From NCBI GenBank assembly GCA_028283655.1, contig JAPWKE010000003.1:868001-932000 (forward strand): a stretch of DNA of 64,000 bases, written 5' to 3'. The notes under the pieces are model-generated. The model was not told the origin of the DNA, made no database searches, and saw nothing but the letters and a program-made list of their open reading frames with translations. The DNA comes from Acidobacteriaceae bacterium. Lineage in GTDB: Bacteria > Acidobacteriota > Terriglobia > Terriglobales > Acidobacteriaceae. Each line of letters starts with the position of its first letter. Within the stretch, counting starts at the first letter, position 1. This document shows, one piece after another, positions 27,101 through 35,237 of the stretch. Both the position numbers and the translations under genes were made by a program.

Positions 27101-27298
27101 GGTTCGGGTATCGGCTCTGAGCTTCGTCGACCCCTTGGACTCACAATCCTTGGTGGTCTTCTTGTTAGCCAGGTTTTGACCTTATATACCACTCCGGTAA
27201 TTTATCTGTTTCTCGACCGTCTGCGTAAACGCTTTACGCGCAAAGAAGTCGCGCCTACTGGTTCGTTTACCCCTCATCGGCCGCAGGAGGCATCATGA
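24185..27298 (+). CDS. RND efflux permease 2 (MdtC-like)
   Basis: A 1037-residue RND permease, paralogous to the gene before it and of normal length. Motifs: LAIRRPIATILLTGAV at TM1, the proton-relay pair in TM4 (STGFVIDDAIVVMENI) and GIVKKNAIMMIDFAL near TM11. At the place of the neighbour's insert it has only a short DSGSVP turn. Start ATG overlaps the previous stop by 4 bp (ATGA) and its own stop overlaps the channel gene the same way, so all four genes are translationally coupled. A hetero-oligomeric MdtBC-type pump is inferred; substrates cannot be read from sequence. Confidence 0.94.
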   Translation: MNLSALAIRRPIATILLTGAVALAGIIAFQFLPVSPLPQVDSPTISVSASLPGASPEVMAAAVATPLERQFGHIAGVTEMTSQSSTGTAAISLQFDLDRNINSAARDVQAAISAARSYLPTNLPSDPTYRKVNSADRPIAILSLTSAAASKGDMYDSASTILEQKISQIQGVGQVTIGGSTLPAVRVEINPMQLQHYGLKLTDVATFLQNQNAHTPTGSIADGQTTSYISVDDQLSKAAQYKPLIVSTKNGAAVRLEDIADVVDSTESILSGGYVNGKESIDIIVFKQPGSNIIDTVDRIKAQMPAMQLAIPASQHLKLVLDSTTTIRASLHDVEWTMLLSIALVILVVFIFLRNGRATLIPGIAVPVSLLGTFAAMYMLGYSLDNLSLMAMTISTGFVIDDAIVVMENIARYIEEGMDPVQASFTGAKEIGFTVLSITISLIAVFIPILMMGGIVGRLFREFAVTLSMAIVISMLLSLTTTPMLCALLLKREKPEEHGRMYRIVEDGFNVLLRGYERSLQWIIRDHAVLVLILFIVTAALNITYLTRVAKGFFPTQDTGQVMGGMRGTQDASFEKMDKALKRGVAIVRSDPAVENVVGFTGGQGTTNGAFMFIALKPLDERKISAADVVNRLRPKLAKIKEAQTFLMAAQDLHIGGRQSNAQYQYTLQADTTADLKTYVPKLYAAMKSLSSITDVDTDLQTGGLEAYLTYDRSTAARLAITPSDIDNVLNYSYSQADASTIYKALNQYHVILEADPRYSKSPDALENAYVQTDSGSVPISAITSYKPLTGPLSVNHNGLYPSSTLSFNLAPGASLEQAAGQIHTLESSLHIPTSVHGTFSGTAQQYQTSLKTEPLLIGTAIFAIYIVLGMLYESFMHPITILTTLPSASLGAVITLVLFNSELDIISLIGIILLIGIVKKNAIMMIDFALQLEREHNLSTEDSITQACVLRFRPILMTTAAAFFGAVPLAFGSGIGSELRRPLGLTILGGLLVSQVLTLYTTPVIYLFLDRLRKRFTRKEVAPTGSFTPHRPQEAS

Positions 27299-28794
27299 AG
27301 ATCATCAAAAAAAGTAGTAAATTGCGGAATGCTCGCATCCTATCCATCTTTGCAGCCAGCGCGCTGCTTGCAGGTTGCCGTGTGGGGGCCAAATACGTAC
27401 GCCCAAACATGCCTGCGCCTCCTGCAGAGAGTTACAAAGAAAATAGTGCGGGCACTGTAGATGCTCAGCATAATGGCTGGAAGCAGGCTAATCCATCGGA
27501 TGCCATGCTTCGCGGGAAGTGGTGGGAAGTATTTCAGGATCCGCAACTCAACGCCCTTGAAGAGCGCTTAAATGTTAATGATCAGAATATAAAAATCTAT
27601 TTTGAAAATTACATGGCTGCACGTGCCTTAGTCCGAAATGCGAGAGCATCGCTGTTTCCCACCGTGACCGTTGGTCCAAGCGTCAATGCGCAAGGGACAG
27701 GATCTTCGTCGACCGCTCGTCTCTCTACCAGTACTTCTAGTGAGAGCTATGAGCTCAGTGGCTCCGTGTCTTGGGAGCCTGATCTCTTCGGCTCTATTAG
27801 AAATACAGTGCTTGCGGATAAGAACGCAGCCCAGGTGTCCGCGGCCGAACTCGCTGATGAAACGCTTAGCGAGCAATCATCGCTTGCACAGTACTACTTT
27901 GAACTTCGTGGAGAGGACTCTCTGCAAAGTCTCTATAGCGAGACCGTGGCACAGTACAAAGAATCGCTTCGTATTACTCAATCGCTGTCCAGAACGGGTA
28001 TTGATTCTGAACAGGATGTTGCGCAGGCTGAAGCAACATTACGAGCGGCTGAGGCCAGTGCTGTAGCCATTTCCACGACACGCGCTCAGTACGAGCACGC
28101 TATAGCGCTTTTACTGGGAGAATCTGCTTCCACCTTCAGTCTCAAGCCCTCGCCCCTAGTAGTGAAAGTTCCCTATGTTCCTACAGGAGTGCCGTCGCAG
28201 TTGCTTGAACGCCGACCGGATATTGCCTCTGCAGAGAGAACCGTTGCGGAGTACAACGCTTTGATTGGAGTCTATAAAGCGGCATACTATCCGACCGTAT
28301 CTCTTACAGGGAGCGGTGGCACTCAGTCGTCTAGCGTGTCTGAGTTATTAAATGTAAGCGCGCTCTTCTGGTCGTTAGGTGCCAGCGCTACGGAAACCCT
28401 TATGGACTTTGGCGCGCGTAAAGCTAACGTACAGCGCTATGAGGCGTTGTATCGTTCGAACGTCGCTTCTTACCGGGAAACGGTCCTTACCGCTTTTAAA
28501 GAAGTCGAGGACTATCTCGTAGCAAACAGACAGTTAGCTGATCAAAGCTCGAAGGAACAAAGGGCTGTGGAGGCATCGTCCCGTTACGCCAATCTTGCCA
28601 ATGTGCGCTACAGCAAAGGGATAGATCCGTATCTGGACGTTATTACCGCTGAAACTAGCCTGCTGAACAGCAAGCAGGCGCTAGTACAGCTTCAGACCCA
28701 GCAAATGACATCGGCGGTACAGCTCATAGCTGCTCTGGGCGGTGGCTGGGATGCCAGCCAGCTGCCAAGCGAGTCTGCAACTGCTGCGAAGTAG
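27295..28794 (+). CDS. Outer-membrane efflux channel lipoprotein (NodT/TolC family)
   Basis: A 499-residue outer-membrane factor that completes the tripartite pump. A lipoprotein signal with lipobox LLAGC, then RVGAKYVRPNMPAP, the usual NodT-family opening. Two OEP repeats follow with long helices rich in Ala/Gln/Glu (SGSVSWEPDLFGSIRN, and DFGARKANVQRYEALYRSNVASYRETVLTAFKEVEDYL, quoted in part). RRPDIASAERTVAEYNALIGVYKAAYYPTV is the conserved equatorial region. Start overlaps the permease stop by 4 bp. No terminator is visible directly after the stop. Confidence 0.94.
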   Translation: MKIIKKSSKLRNARILSIFAASALLAGCRVGAKYVRPNMPAPPAESYKENSAGTVDAQHNGWKQANPSDAMLRGKWWEVFQDPQLNALEERLNVNDQNIKIYFENYMAARALVRNARASLFPTVTVGPSVNAQGTGSSSTARLSTSTSSESYELSGSVSWEPDLFGSIRNTVLADKNAAQVSAAELADETLSEQSSLAQYYFELRGEDSLQSLYSETVAQYKESLRITQSLSRTGIDSEQDVAQAEATLRAAEASAVAISTTRAQYEHAIALLLGESASTFSLKPSPLVVKVPYVPTGVPSQLLERRPDIASAERTVAEYNALIGVYKAAYYPTVSLTGSGGTQSSSVSELLNVSALFWSLGASATETLMDFGARKANVQRYEALYRSNVASYRETVLTAFKEVEDYLVANRQLADQSSKEQRAVEASSRYANLANVRYSKGIDPYLDVITAETSLLNSKQALVQLQTQQMTSAVQLIAALGGGWDASQLPSESATAAK

Positions 28795-29473
28795 TACGGG
28801 CTACAACCCGAGGGGGATTGTTGAAAATGTCTGGGGTTGAGGACGGGAAGGTGAATTGGTTTGTGAGTGCATTGAGTTTTGCCGCGTTTAGGTCTGAGGA
28901 CCCCGTTTAGAGAAGACTTGGGGCTGGAGACGGTCGAGGCACAGAATGTGACGCCAAATCTCTGTTCCATGTGTACTGCCGTGAGTGCGGCTGGCGAGTT
29001 TGACGTTGCTCGAGGAGCTGGCAGGTGCAATATCGACGATGGGGCGCCGGAACCCGGCCCTTTGGCTGGCAGCTTACGACACCGGATGTGCATGTCTATA
29101 TATGAGCGTTTCAAGTGCGGGATCAAGCGGATGAGTTTCTGGACGGATAGATTGTCTACTCGATGAAGATGATTTAGGTGTTGGGGCATTTCGAGAGCAT
29201 TATTCTGCCTCCCTCCGCGTCTATCGCGCGGTTGGGCTTGACGGCAATAGCCGTCGGCAGGGAAGACTGCCTCGGCAGGAGGTCATAGAGCCCGCTAACG
29301 GGCGAATGCCCTATAGAGAGGGGGTAATCCCTTACTTCCTACGCATATGTAAGGAAGCGTTTGATCTATGCCCGTTGGCGATCTGCACTTGTTCCATTGC
29401 GAGGACAAGTTCGCTGCAGCTTCTTGGTTGCCGCAATCCGCGAGATGTTGACCTGATTTGCACACCCTCATCT
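28795..29473. other. Gene-free region between the efflux operon and initiator tRNA
   Basis: About 680 bp without a convincing coding sequence: the short frames on both strands are rich in rare residues, lack ribosome-binding sites and resemble nothing I know. 28795-29200 shows no clear structure. 29210-29360 holds a run of short perfect inverted repeats (annotated separately). The region may be a decayed remnant or a non-coding RNA locus. Confidence 0.5.
29216..29357. repeat. Cluster of short hairpins
   Basis: Consecutive small inverted repeats: CGCG/CGCG (29216-29228), GACGGC/GCCGTC (29240-29255), GGCAG/CTGCC (29256-29271), CTGC/GCAG (29267-29278), GCCCG/CGGGC (29290-29303), GGGC/GCCC (29300-29311) and CTTCCT/AGGAAG (29335-29357). 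Most have 4-nt loops. Two pairs share an arm, so alternative foldings exist. Could be a structured RNA, a REP-like element or processing sites; unknown. Confidence 0.45.
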
Positions 29474-29502
29474 TTGACAAAACTGTAAATGCTGACTAGT
29501 CT
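29474..29502 (+). promoter_or_regulatory. Probable sigma-70 promoter of initiator tRNA
   Basis: A consensus -35 TTGACA (29474-29479), a 17-bp spacer and a weak -10 TAGTCT (29497-29502). It would start transcription at or very near the first base of the mature tRNA (29509). Confidence 0.5.
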
Positions 29503-29508
29503 TGGAAA

Positions 29509-29585
<77 letters not shown>

Positions 29586-29605
29586 AAAATATAGAAGACG
29601 ACAAC

Positions 29606-29633
29606 GCCCCGGAGCTTTCAAGCTTTTCGGGGC
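29606..29633 (+). terminator. Terminator-like hairpin after initiator tRNA
   Basis: GCCCCG / CGGGGC outer stem continued by AGCTT / AAGCT inside, 20 bp after the tRNA. No strong T-run follows. Confidence 0.6.
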
Positions 29634-29722
29634 TGATCTATTTGCGAGCATTCTCGGAAAGCGTAATTTACCCAGCTTCAGAGCAGTAGCGTCTTGCCGC
29701 TTATTTCACTTCGCATTCCACC

Positions 29723-29750
29723 GGAACTTTTGTTTCGGAACTGCGTCTGT
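29723..29750 (+). promoter_or_regulatory. ECF (sigma-E-type) promoter of the BON-domain gene
   Basis: GGAACTT (29723-29729), a 16-bp spacer and TCTGT (29746-29750) match the sigma-E pattern GGAACTT-N16-TCTGA closely. The predicted start would leave a 5'UTR of about 50 bp before the ATG at 29810. The gene encodes an envelope protein, which suits envelope-stress control. Confidence 0.5.
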
Positions 29751-29809
29751 ATGCGTAGGGTAAAGGTGCGTCGAGCAATTTCGACGTACCGACTTCAAGG
29801 AGCAGGACG

Positions 29810-31015
29810 ATGACGATTCGGGCAAACGTTCTCGCGGGAGCCATTCTGGTTTCGGCTGTTGCAGCTTCAGGGGCACAGACCAAGACCAATGTGCCGGACG
29901 CGCAGGTCGAGGCCAGCGTATTGAAAGCACTGGCTGGAGCGCCGGAGCTTTCTTCGCAAAACATTCAAACGTCGACAACTTATGGCGTCGTAACGCTTTC
30001 AGGCAACGTTCATGACGAAGCCATGCGCAGCAAGGCGGAAAACCTTGTCGCTCGCGTCGAAGGCGTAAAAAAAGTTGTGGACGAAATGGCGCTTGGCGAC
30101 ACGCCAGCGGCTAATGGCGATACAGCCGCTGCTGCGAACGCGCCGTCCGTGCCGGTTGATGCACAGGGACAGCCGCTGCAGTCTCAGGCCGATGGCAGCT
30201 ACGCGCCTGAGCCTCCGCAGCAGGATGCGGACGCTGGCTACGCTACCACTCCGTCGACGGATCCGGCGTACTCCAGTGGATACCCCGAGCAGCCTGCAGG
30301 CGCTCCTCCCGTTCGCCGTCCTCTCGACAACGGAGGCCCCAACGGCTACTACAACGGTGCCCCCCAAGGGCCGCAAGCGGGGCAGGTCGCTGGTCGACCG
30401 GTCACCGTTCCTCCTGGAGCCCTGCTTCAGGTGCGCATCGATCGTGGCATCGACTCGAACCACATCGCCCCGGGCACGCCATTCAGCGGTATGGTGCTCA
30501 ACGACGTGATCGGTTCGAACGCTGTCGCTATCCCGCGTGGAGCCCAGGTGAATGGCGTCGTTATCGACGCCAAAAAGACCAAGGAACTCTCCGGCAAGGG
30601 GCAACTCGCATTGCAGGTGAATAGTGTTGTTCTTGGTGGGCAGGTTTATCCCCTGCAAACCACAGTCTGGTATCGCATCGGCCGCGACAAAACCGGCAGC
30701 ACGGTCGGGCACGCGATCGGTCTGGGCGCTGTCGGCGCTCTCTTTGGTGCCGCCATCGGCGGCGGGGCCGGTGCCGCCATCGGCGCAGGCGTCGGTGCGA
30801 CGGCCGGTGTGGCTGCTTCGGCTGCCTCAGGTGGTGGTCGGGTGCTTGTCGCTCCCGAGGCTATTCTTACCTTCCACACGGATGCCCCCGCGGAGGTACG
30901 CACTGTCTCGCAGGCTGAGATGCAGCGCCTTTCGTATGCCGCAGGCCCCATGCGTCGTCAGGGCCCTCCTCCGGGCTACTACCGCCGGGGATACTACTCT
31001 CCCTACCCCTACTAA
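29810..31015 (+). CDS. Secreted BON-domain protein with glycine zipper
   Basis: A 401-residue envelope protein. Signal peptide (ILVSAVAASGAQ), then a BON domain (about 30-98; SSQNIQTSTTYGVVTLSGNVHDEAMRSKAENLV, in part) that binds phospholipid surfaces. A Pro/Gln/Gly/Tyr-rich linker (about 100-200) precedes a beta-rich region (VPPGALLQVRIDRGIDS...GMVLNDVIG). A glycine-zipper membrane hairpin (VGALFGAAIGGGAGAAIGAGVGATAG, in part) and a Tyr/Pro/Arg-rich tail close the protein. A role in envelope integrity is inferred from OsmY/YMGG-type relatives. Start ATG at 29810 follows AAGGAGCAGGACG. Confidence 0.8.
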   Translation: MTIRANVLAGAILVSAVAASGAQTKTNVPDAQVEASVLKALAGAPELSSQNIQTSTTYGVVTLSGNVHDEAMRSKAENLVARVEGVKKVVDEMALGDTPAANGDTAAAANAPSVPVDAQGQPLQSQADGSYAPEPPQQDADAGYATTPSTDPAYSSGYPEQPAGAPPVRRPLDNGGPNGYYNGAPQGPQAGQVAGRPVTVPPGALLQVRIDRGIDSNHIAPGTPFSGMVLNDVIGSNAVAIPRGAQVNGVVIDAKKTKELSGKGQLALQVNSVVLGGQVYPLQTTVWYRIGRDKTGSTVGHAIGLGAVGALFGAAIGGGAGAAIGAGVGATAGVAASAASGGGRVLVAPEAILTFHTDAPAEVRTVSQAEMQRLSYAAGPMRRQGPPPGYYRRGYYSPYPY

Positions 31016-31039
31016 ACGGGGTTTGGTTCTTAAGAAACG

Positions 31040-31067
31040 AGCCGCACCGCTTCTGGTGCGGCTTTTT
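31040..31067 (+). terminator. Rho-independent terminator of the BON gene
   Basis: GCCGCACC / GGTGCGGC, 8-bp GC-rich stem with a 6-nt loop and a run of five T. Situated 25 bp after the stop codon. Confidence 0.9.
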
Positions 31068-31262
31068 CATGTGTTTTACCGGACAGGGGACTGCGATTCC
31101 CGTAAACGCCTGATTTATACTCGGCGGTGAGCCTCTCGCAGACGCAATGGCTGCTCCGTGGTCCGTTGCATTCATGTGTCTGCCTATAAATCACAAGGGG
31201 CCGGCGCGCTCCGTTCCTGCAAAGGGCGGTTCTGCAGCCAATTCGAAGGTCGTTAACTCAGC

Positions 31263-33233
31263 ATGATCCGCACACTGCAGAAAGACAACGGCATCATCAA
31301 AGCAATTTGGTGGTTCATTATTGGCGCAGCCATCGTCACCATGGTCATCACGCTGGTACCCGGCATTTTCGACAACAGCGAAGCCAATGACACTACGGTA
31401 TTTGCGACGGTTCGCTCTCCGGGCTTTTTGTCCCGCCTCACCGGGGACTCCACGCCGATCCGCAACGCGGACATCGATCGTGAAGTGCAGCAGCAGATGC
31501 GTCGCCAGAACCTGCCCAGTTTCTACGCGCAATTCCTCGCTTCGCGTGTAGGCCAACAGCAGGTGGAGCGTGCCGTACTCGTTCGCGAAGCCAACCATCT
31601 CGGCCTCCAGGTCTCCGACGACGATCTCGCCCGCGAGCTTCGCAAGGGCGTTTTCGCGCAGTATCTCTTCCCGAACGGCCAGTTCATCGGCCAGCAGAAG
31701 TACATGGACTTCGTCCAGACCTACTTCAACATCTCGGTCGCTGACTTTGAGACTGAAGTGAAGCAGGATCTTGAAATCCAGCGTCTTCAGGCTCTCGTCA
31801 CCGGCGGCATCACTGTCTCCGACGCAGCCGTTCGCACCGCGTACCTGAAGCAGGGAACGAAGATCCAGTTCGACTACGCTTCGCTCTCGGCAGACGACAT
31901 CAAGAAGACGATCAACCCGTCTGACTCGGATCTGCAGGCGTTCTTCAAGCAGAACGCTACGCGTTATGCGACCGCGGTTCCTGAGCAGCGCAAGCTGCAA
32001 CTCATCTCCTTCTCGACCGCCGATGCTCCGAACTCGAAGCAGGCGCCCACGGAAGGCGAGATTCAGGGCTACTACAACGCTCACAAGGACCAGTACAAGG
32101 TGCAGGAGCAGGTGCAGACGCGCCACATCCTCATCTCGTCCCCCAAGACCGCTGACAGCAAGACCGATGCCGCCGCCAAGGCGAAGGCTGAGGATGTGCT
32201 GAAGCAGTTGAAGGCTGGCGGGAACTTCGCTGAGCTTGCCAAGAAGTACTCGGAAGATCCGGGCTCGAAGGACAAGGGCGGCGAACTGCCCATGATCCCG
32301 ACCAGCTCGCTCGATCCGGCGTACGCCAAGGCAGCGATGGCCCTGAACCCCGGCCAGACGTCTGATCTCGTCCGCTCGCAGTTCGGTTACCACATCATCC
32401 AGACGATCGCGAAGGATACGGCGCACGACAAGCCCCTTAGCGAAGTCCATGACCAGATCGCCGAGCAGCTGACCAACCAGAAGGCTGCAGCGGCTGCCCA
32501 GACGTACGCGGCTCAGCTCTCGGCTGAAGCCAAGTCCAAGGGGCTGGCAGAGACTGCTACGGCGCACAACCTGCACCTCGTCTCGACCGACTATATCGGC
32601 CAGGATGGTGTGATCGGAACGCTGGCGGATTCGACCAGCGTGCTGAAGGCAGCGTTTGGCGCGACCAAGGGCGCAGCCCCGCAGGTTGCTTCGACCGGTG
32701 AAGGCTATGCTGTTTTCCAGGTGCTTGACGTCAAGGCAGCGCATGCTCCTGACTTTGCCGACTGGAAGTTGCACATCCTCGACGATTACAAGGACCAGAA
32801 GACACCTGAGCTTCTCAACCAGCAGCTCATCAAGCTCTCCGACCGCGCAAAGGCGCTCGGCGATCTGAAGAAGGCCGCTGCTGAGATGCACCTTGACGTC
32901 AAGAGCTCCGACCTCGTCGGCCGCGATGGCCAGGTGCAGGGCGTTGGTTCCATGGGCGGCGCCGCTGCGGTTGCCTTCGATCTGACGAAGGGCGCTATCT
33001 CCGGACCGATCAACAACGGTTCTGACGGCGCTGTTCTTCAGCTCACCGACAAGCAGCAGCCCACTGATGCGGACATCGCAAAGAACTTCCAGGCCACCAA
33101 GGACAAGGTTCTGAGCGAGAAACAGCAGGAAGCTTTCGGCATCTTTGCAGGAACGGCTATGCAGCGCTACGAAAAGGCTGGAGCCATCATTTACTCGAAG
33201 AAGCAGGCTCCCAGCAGCCCGTTCGGCAACTAG
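31263..33233 (+). CDS. PpiD-like periplasmic peptidyl-prolyl isomerase / foldase
   Basis: A 656-residue membrane-anchored chaperone for proteins emerging into the periplasm. One N-terminal membrane helix (IKAIWWFIIGAAIVTMVITLV, residues about 12-33), a SurA_N-like helical domain (about 60-200) and a parvulin domain (about 275-385; QTRHILIS, FAELAKKYSEDPGSKDKGGEL, FGYHII). A second, weaker parvulin-like region and a helical C-terminus follow. The order matches PpiD, about 620 residues in E. coli. The ATG at 31263 begins the anchor. Single-gene unit with its own terminator. Confidence 0.9.
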   Translation: MIRTLQKDNGIIKAIWWFIIGAAIVTMVITLVPGIFDNSEANDTTVFATVRSPGFLSRLTGDSTPIRNADIDREVQQQMRRQNLPSFYAQFLASRVGQQQVERAVLVREANHLGLQVSDDDLARELRKGVFAQYLFPNGQFIGQQKYMDFVQTYFNISVADFETEVKQDLEIQRLQALVTGGITVSDAAVRTAYLKQGTKIQFDYASLSADDIKKTINPSDSDLQAFFKQNATRYATAVPEQRKLQLISFSTADAPNSKQAPTEGEIQGYYNAHKDQYKVQEQVQTRHILISSPKTADSKTDAAAKAKAEDVLKQLKAGGNFAELAKKYSEDPGSKDKGGELPMIPTSSLDPAYAKAAMALNPGQTSDLVRSQFGYHIIQTIAKDTAHDKPLSEVHDQIAEQLTNQKAAAAAQTYAAQLSAEAKSKGLAETATAHNLHLVSTDYIGQDGVIGTLADSTSVLKAAFGATKGAAPQVASTGEGYAVFQVLDVKAAHAPDFADWKLHILDDYKDQKTPELLNQQLIKLSDRAKALGDLKKAAAEMHLDVKSSDLVGRDGQVQGVGSMGGAAAVAFDLTKGAISGPINNGSDGAVLQLTDKQQPTDADIAKNFQATKDKVLSEKQQEAFGIFAGTAMQRYEKAGAIIYSKKQAPSSPFGN

Positions 33234-33247
33234 TTTTACCTCTCACC

Positions 33248-33283
33248 AGCGAGGGCGACGCTTCGGCGTCGCCCTCGCTTTTT
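33248..33283 (+). terminator. Strong rho-independent terminator after ppiD-like gene
   Basis: A 13-bp perfect stem (GCGAGGGCGACGC and its complement) closed by the very stable TTCG tetraloop, followed by five T. Confidence 0.95.
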
Positions 33284-33390
33284 GCTGTGAGGAATATCTA
33301 CTGACAACACCAACCATCCCGTTCGCGCGCAGAGACGTCCTATGCTGAAAGCGGACAGCGTCGAACCAGCGCAGTCCAGGGAGATGCTCG

Positions 33391-34971
33391 TTGACCCCAG
33401 AGCGCGTTTCAGGTGTCCTTTGCCACATCACCAGCTTGCCGTCCTATGGCGGCGTTGGCGACTTCGGTCCGGCAGCCTATGAGTTTGTCGACTTTCTTGC
33501 AACCTCCAAGCAGCGCCTTTGGCAGGTGCTTCCACTCTCACCCACGGGCTACGGCTCCTCCCCGTACTCGGCGCTCTCAGCCTTTGCGGGGAACTACCAA
33601 CTCATCTCGCTGGAGCACCTCGTACGCGATGGCTACCTGACATTCGACCGCATCGAAGGCCTGCCTGGCCACGATGGCGACTGTGACTTTGGCGCAGCCT
33701 TCGAGCGCAAGCTGCCTCTTATCGAAGAAGCCGCAAGTAACTTCCTCGACCATGCCAGCGAGGAGGCCCGCCACTGTTTCCAACGTTTCACGCAGGACAA
33801 CATCTCCTGGCTGACCGACTATGCGATGTTCAGCGTCCTGCGCCGCCGTTTTGGCTACAAGAGCTGGAACGAGTGGCCCGATGAGTTCTGCCTGCGCAAA
33901 GCCGACAGTCTGACGCAGTTGATGAACGACTCCAGCCGCGAACTGGCTGTCGAACAGGTCATTCAGTACTTCTTTGACGAGCAGTGGAGCGCGCTCCGTC
34001 GATACTGCGCACAGAAAGACGTTCGCATCCTCGGCGACGTCGCTATCTTTGTTTCCTACGACTCCGCTGACGTCTGGACACACCCCGAGATCTTCGAACT
34101 CGACGAGAAGCGCAACCCGACCCGCGTCTCCGGCGTTCCGCCTGACTACTTCTCTGCCACCGGCCAGCGCTGGGGCAATCCACTCTACAAGTGGAGCCTG
34201 CTCGAAGAGCGGGGCTTCGACTGGTGGGTCGCGCGCATCCGTCGCTCGCTTGCGCTTTATGACTCCATTCGTCTCGATCACTTCCGCGGCTTTGAGGCCT
34301 TCTGGTCAATATCCGCCGAAGAGGAAACTGCGATCAACGGCCACTGGGTCAAAGCCCCTGGCCACGCGCTCTTCCATCGCCTCAAAGAGATCTTCGGGGA
34401 CCTGCCGTTCATCGCCGAAGACCTTGGCCTCATCACACCTGAGGTCGACGAACTTCGCGAGTACTTTGGCATGCCGGGCATGCGCATCCTGCAGTTTGGC
34501 TTCGCTGACCGCGGCGGTCATTTATATCTGCCGCACCGCATGGTGCCGAATACCGTTGTCTATACCGGCACACACGACAACAACACCACGCTTGGGTGGT
34601 GGCGCGACGATGCCACACCTACAGAGCGTGCCAATGTCCAGACGTACCTTCATCCGATCGAGCATGATGGGCAGATTGTCTGGGCGATGATCAAAGCTGC
34701 GTCGTCCTCCGTCGCCAGCACCTGTATCTTCCCGCTGCAGGACGTTCTCCACCTCGGCTCTGAAGGCCGCATGAACGTGCCCTCCGCGCCGACAGGGAAC
34801 TGGGCCTGGCGGTATCGCCGCGATGCGTTGCACCCCGATTTCTCCGCTCAACTCGCCGCCATTACGGAGATGACAGACCGCGACGGCTATCAGGAGCCTA
34901 TTGAAGGCGAGGCTGCAGGCAAACCGACCGACAAGGCTTCCTTGCGGCTTGTCGAAAGCCCGCAGCTCTAA
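33391..34971 (+). CDS. malQ: 4-alpha-glucanotransferase (amylomaltase)
   Basis: Transfers alpha-1,4-glucan segments between oligosaccharides in maltose/glycogen metabolism. A 526-residue GH77 enzyme of normal bacterial length. Visible motifs: GVLCHITSLPSYGGVGDFGPAAY near the start, the nucleophile Asp in SIRLDHFRGFEAFW, the acid/base Glu in FIAEDLGLITPEV, and YTGTHDNNTTLGWW with the third catalytic Asp. The start is a TTG at 33391, 7 bp after GGGAG; an ATG 7 bp upstream is out of frame. Followed closely by two small genes. Confidence 0.96.
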   Translation: MTPERVSGVLCHITSLPSYGGVGDFGPAAYEFVDFLATSKQRLWQVLPLSPTGYGSSPYSALSAFAGNYQLISLEHLVRDGYLTFDRIEGLPGHDGDCDFGAAFERKLPLIEEAASNFLDHASEEARHCFQRFTQDNISWLTDYAMFSVLRRRFGYKSWNEWPDEFCLRKADSLTQLMNDSSRELAVEQVIQYFFDEQWSALRRYCAQKDVRILGDVAIFVSYDSADVWTHPEIFELDEKRNPTRVSGVPPDYFSATGQRWGNPLYKWSLLEERGFDWWVARIRRSLALYDSIRLDHFRGFEAFWSISAEEETAINGHWVKAPGHALFHRLKEIFGDLPFIAEDLGLITPEVDELREYFGMPGMRILQFGFADRGGHLYLPHRMVPNTVVYTGTHDNNTTLGWWRDDATPTERANVQTYLHPIEHDGQIVWAMIKAASSSVASTCIFPLQDVLHLGSEGRMNVPSAPTGNWAWRYRRDALHPDFSAQLAAITEMTDRDGYQEPIEGEAAGKPTDKASLRLVESPQL

Positions 34972-35044
34972 CCTTTTCCTCGACATGCAACTCACAGCGT
35001 CGAGGCGTACACTAGCCGAAACTCGTTACAGGGAGATCCTCGAA

Positions 35045-35221
35045 GTGCCTCTTTCCGGTGAAGCAATCCGTACCATGAACTACGTTGACGACATTTCGGT
35101 CACCCTGCGTCGCATCCTGGCAACCGTCCCGGTTCTGACGCCAGAGGAGAAGGTTCGCGTCAGCGAGTACATCAAGAACTCTGAACCCGGCATTAACTCC
35201 ATCCTCGAAGCGCTCAAGTAG
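35045..35221 (+). CDS. Small conserved-looking protein of unknown function (58 aa)
   Basis: A 58-residue, probably soluble helical protein (VDDISVTLRRILATVPVLTPEEKVRVSEYIKN, in part). The GTG start at 35045 has GGGAG 9 bp upstream; an internal ATG at 35075 is the alternative. It lies 16 bp before the Rossmann-domain gene, so the two are likely co-transcribed. I do not recognise the family. Confidence 0.55.
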   Translation: MPLSGEAIRTMNYVDDISVTLRRILATVPVLTPEEKVRVSEYIKNSEPGINSILEALK

Positions 35222-35237
35222 TTCGGGGCTTCGCATT

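Noticed and set aside
28692-29189. 165-residue minus-strand and 95-residue plus-strand frames in the gene-free region
   Set aside because: No ribosome-binding site, atypical composition (many Cys, His, Pro) and partial overlap with the channel gene; not supported as proteins.
31191-32891. 566-residue minus-strand frame opposite the PpiD-like gene
   Set aside because: A GC-skewed shadow of the true gene, rich in Leu/Arg/Val without any domain; several similar long shadows exist (for example 45300-47075 minus, 1154-1945 plus).
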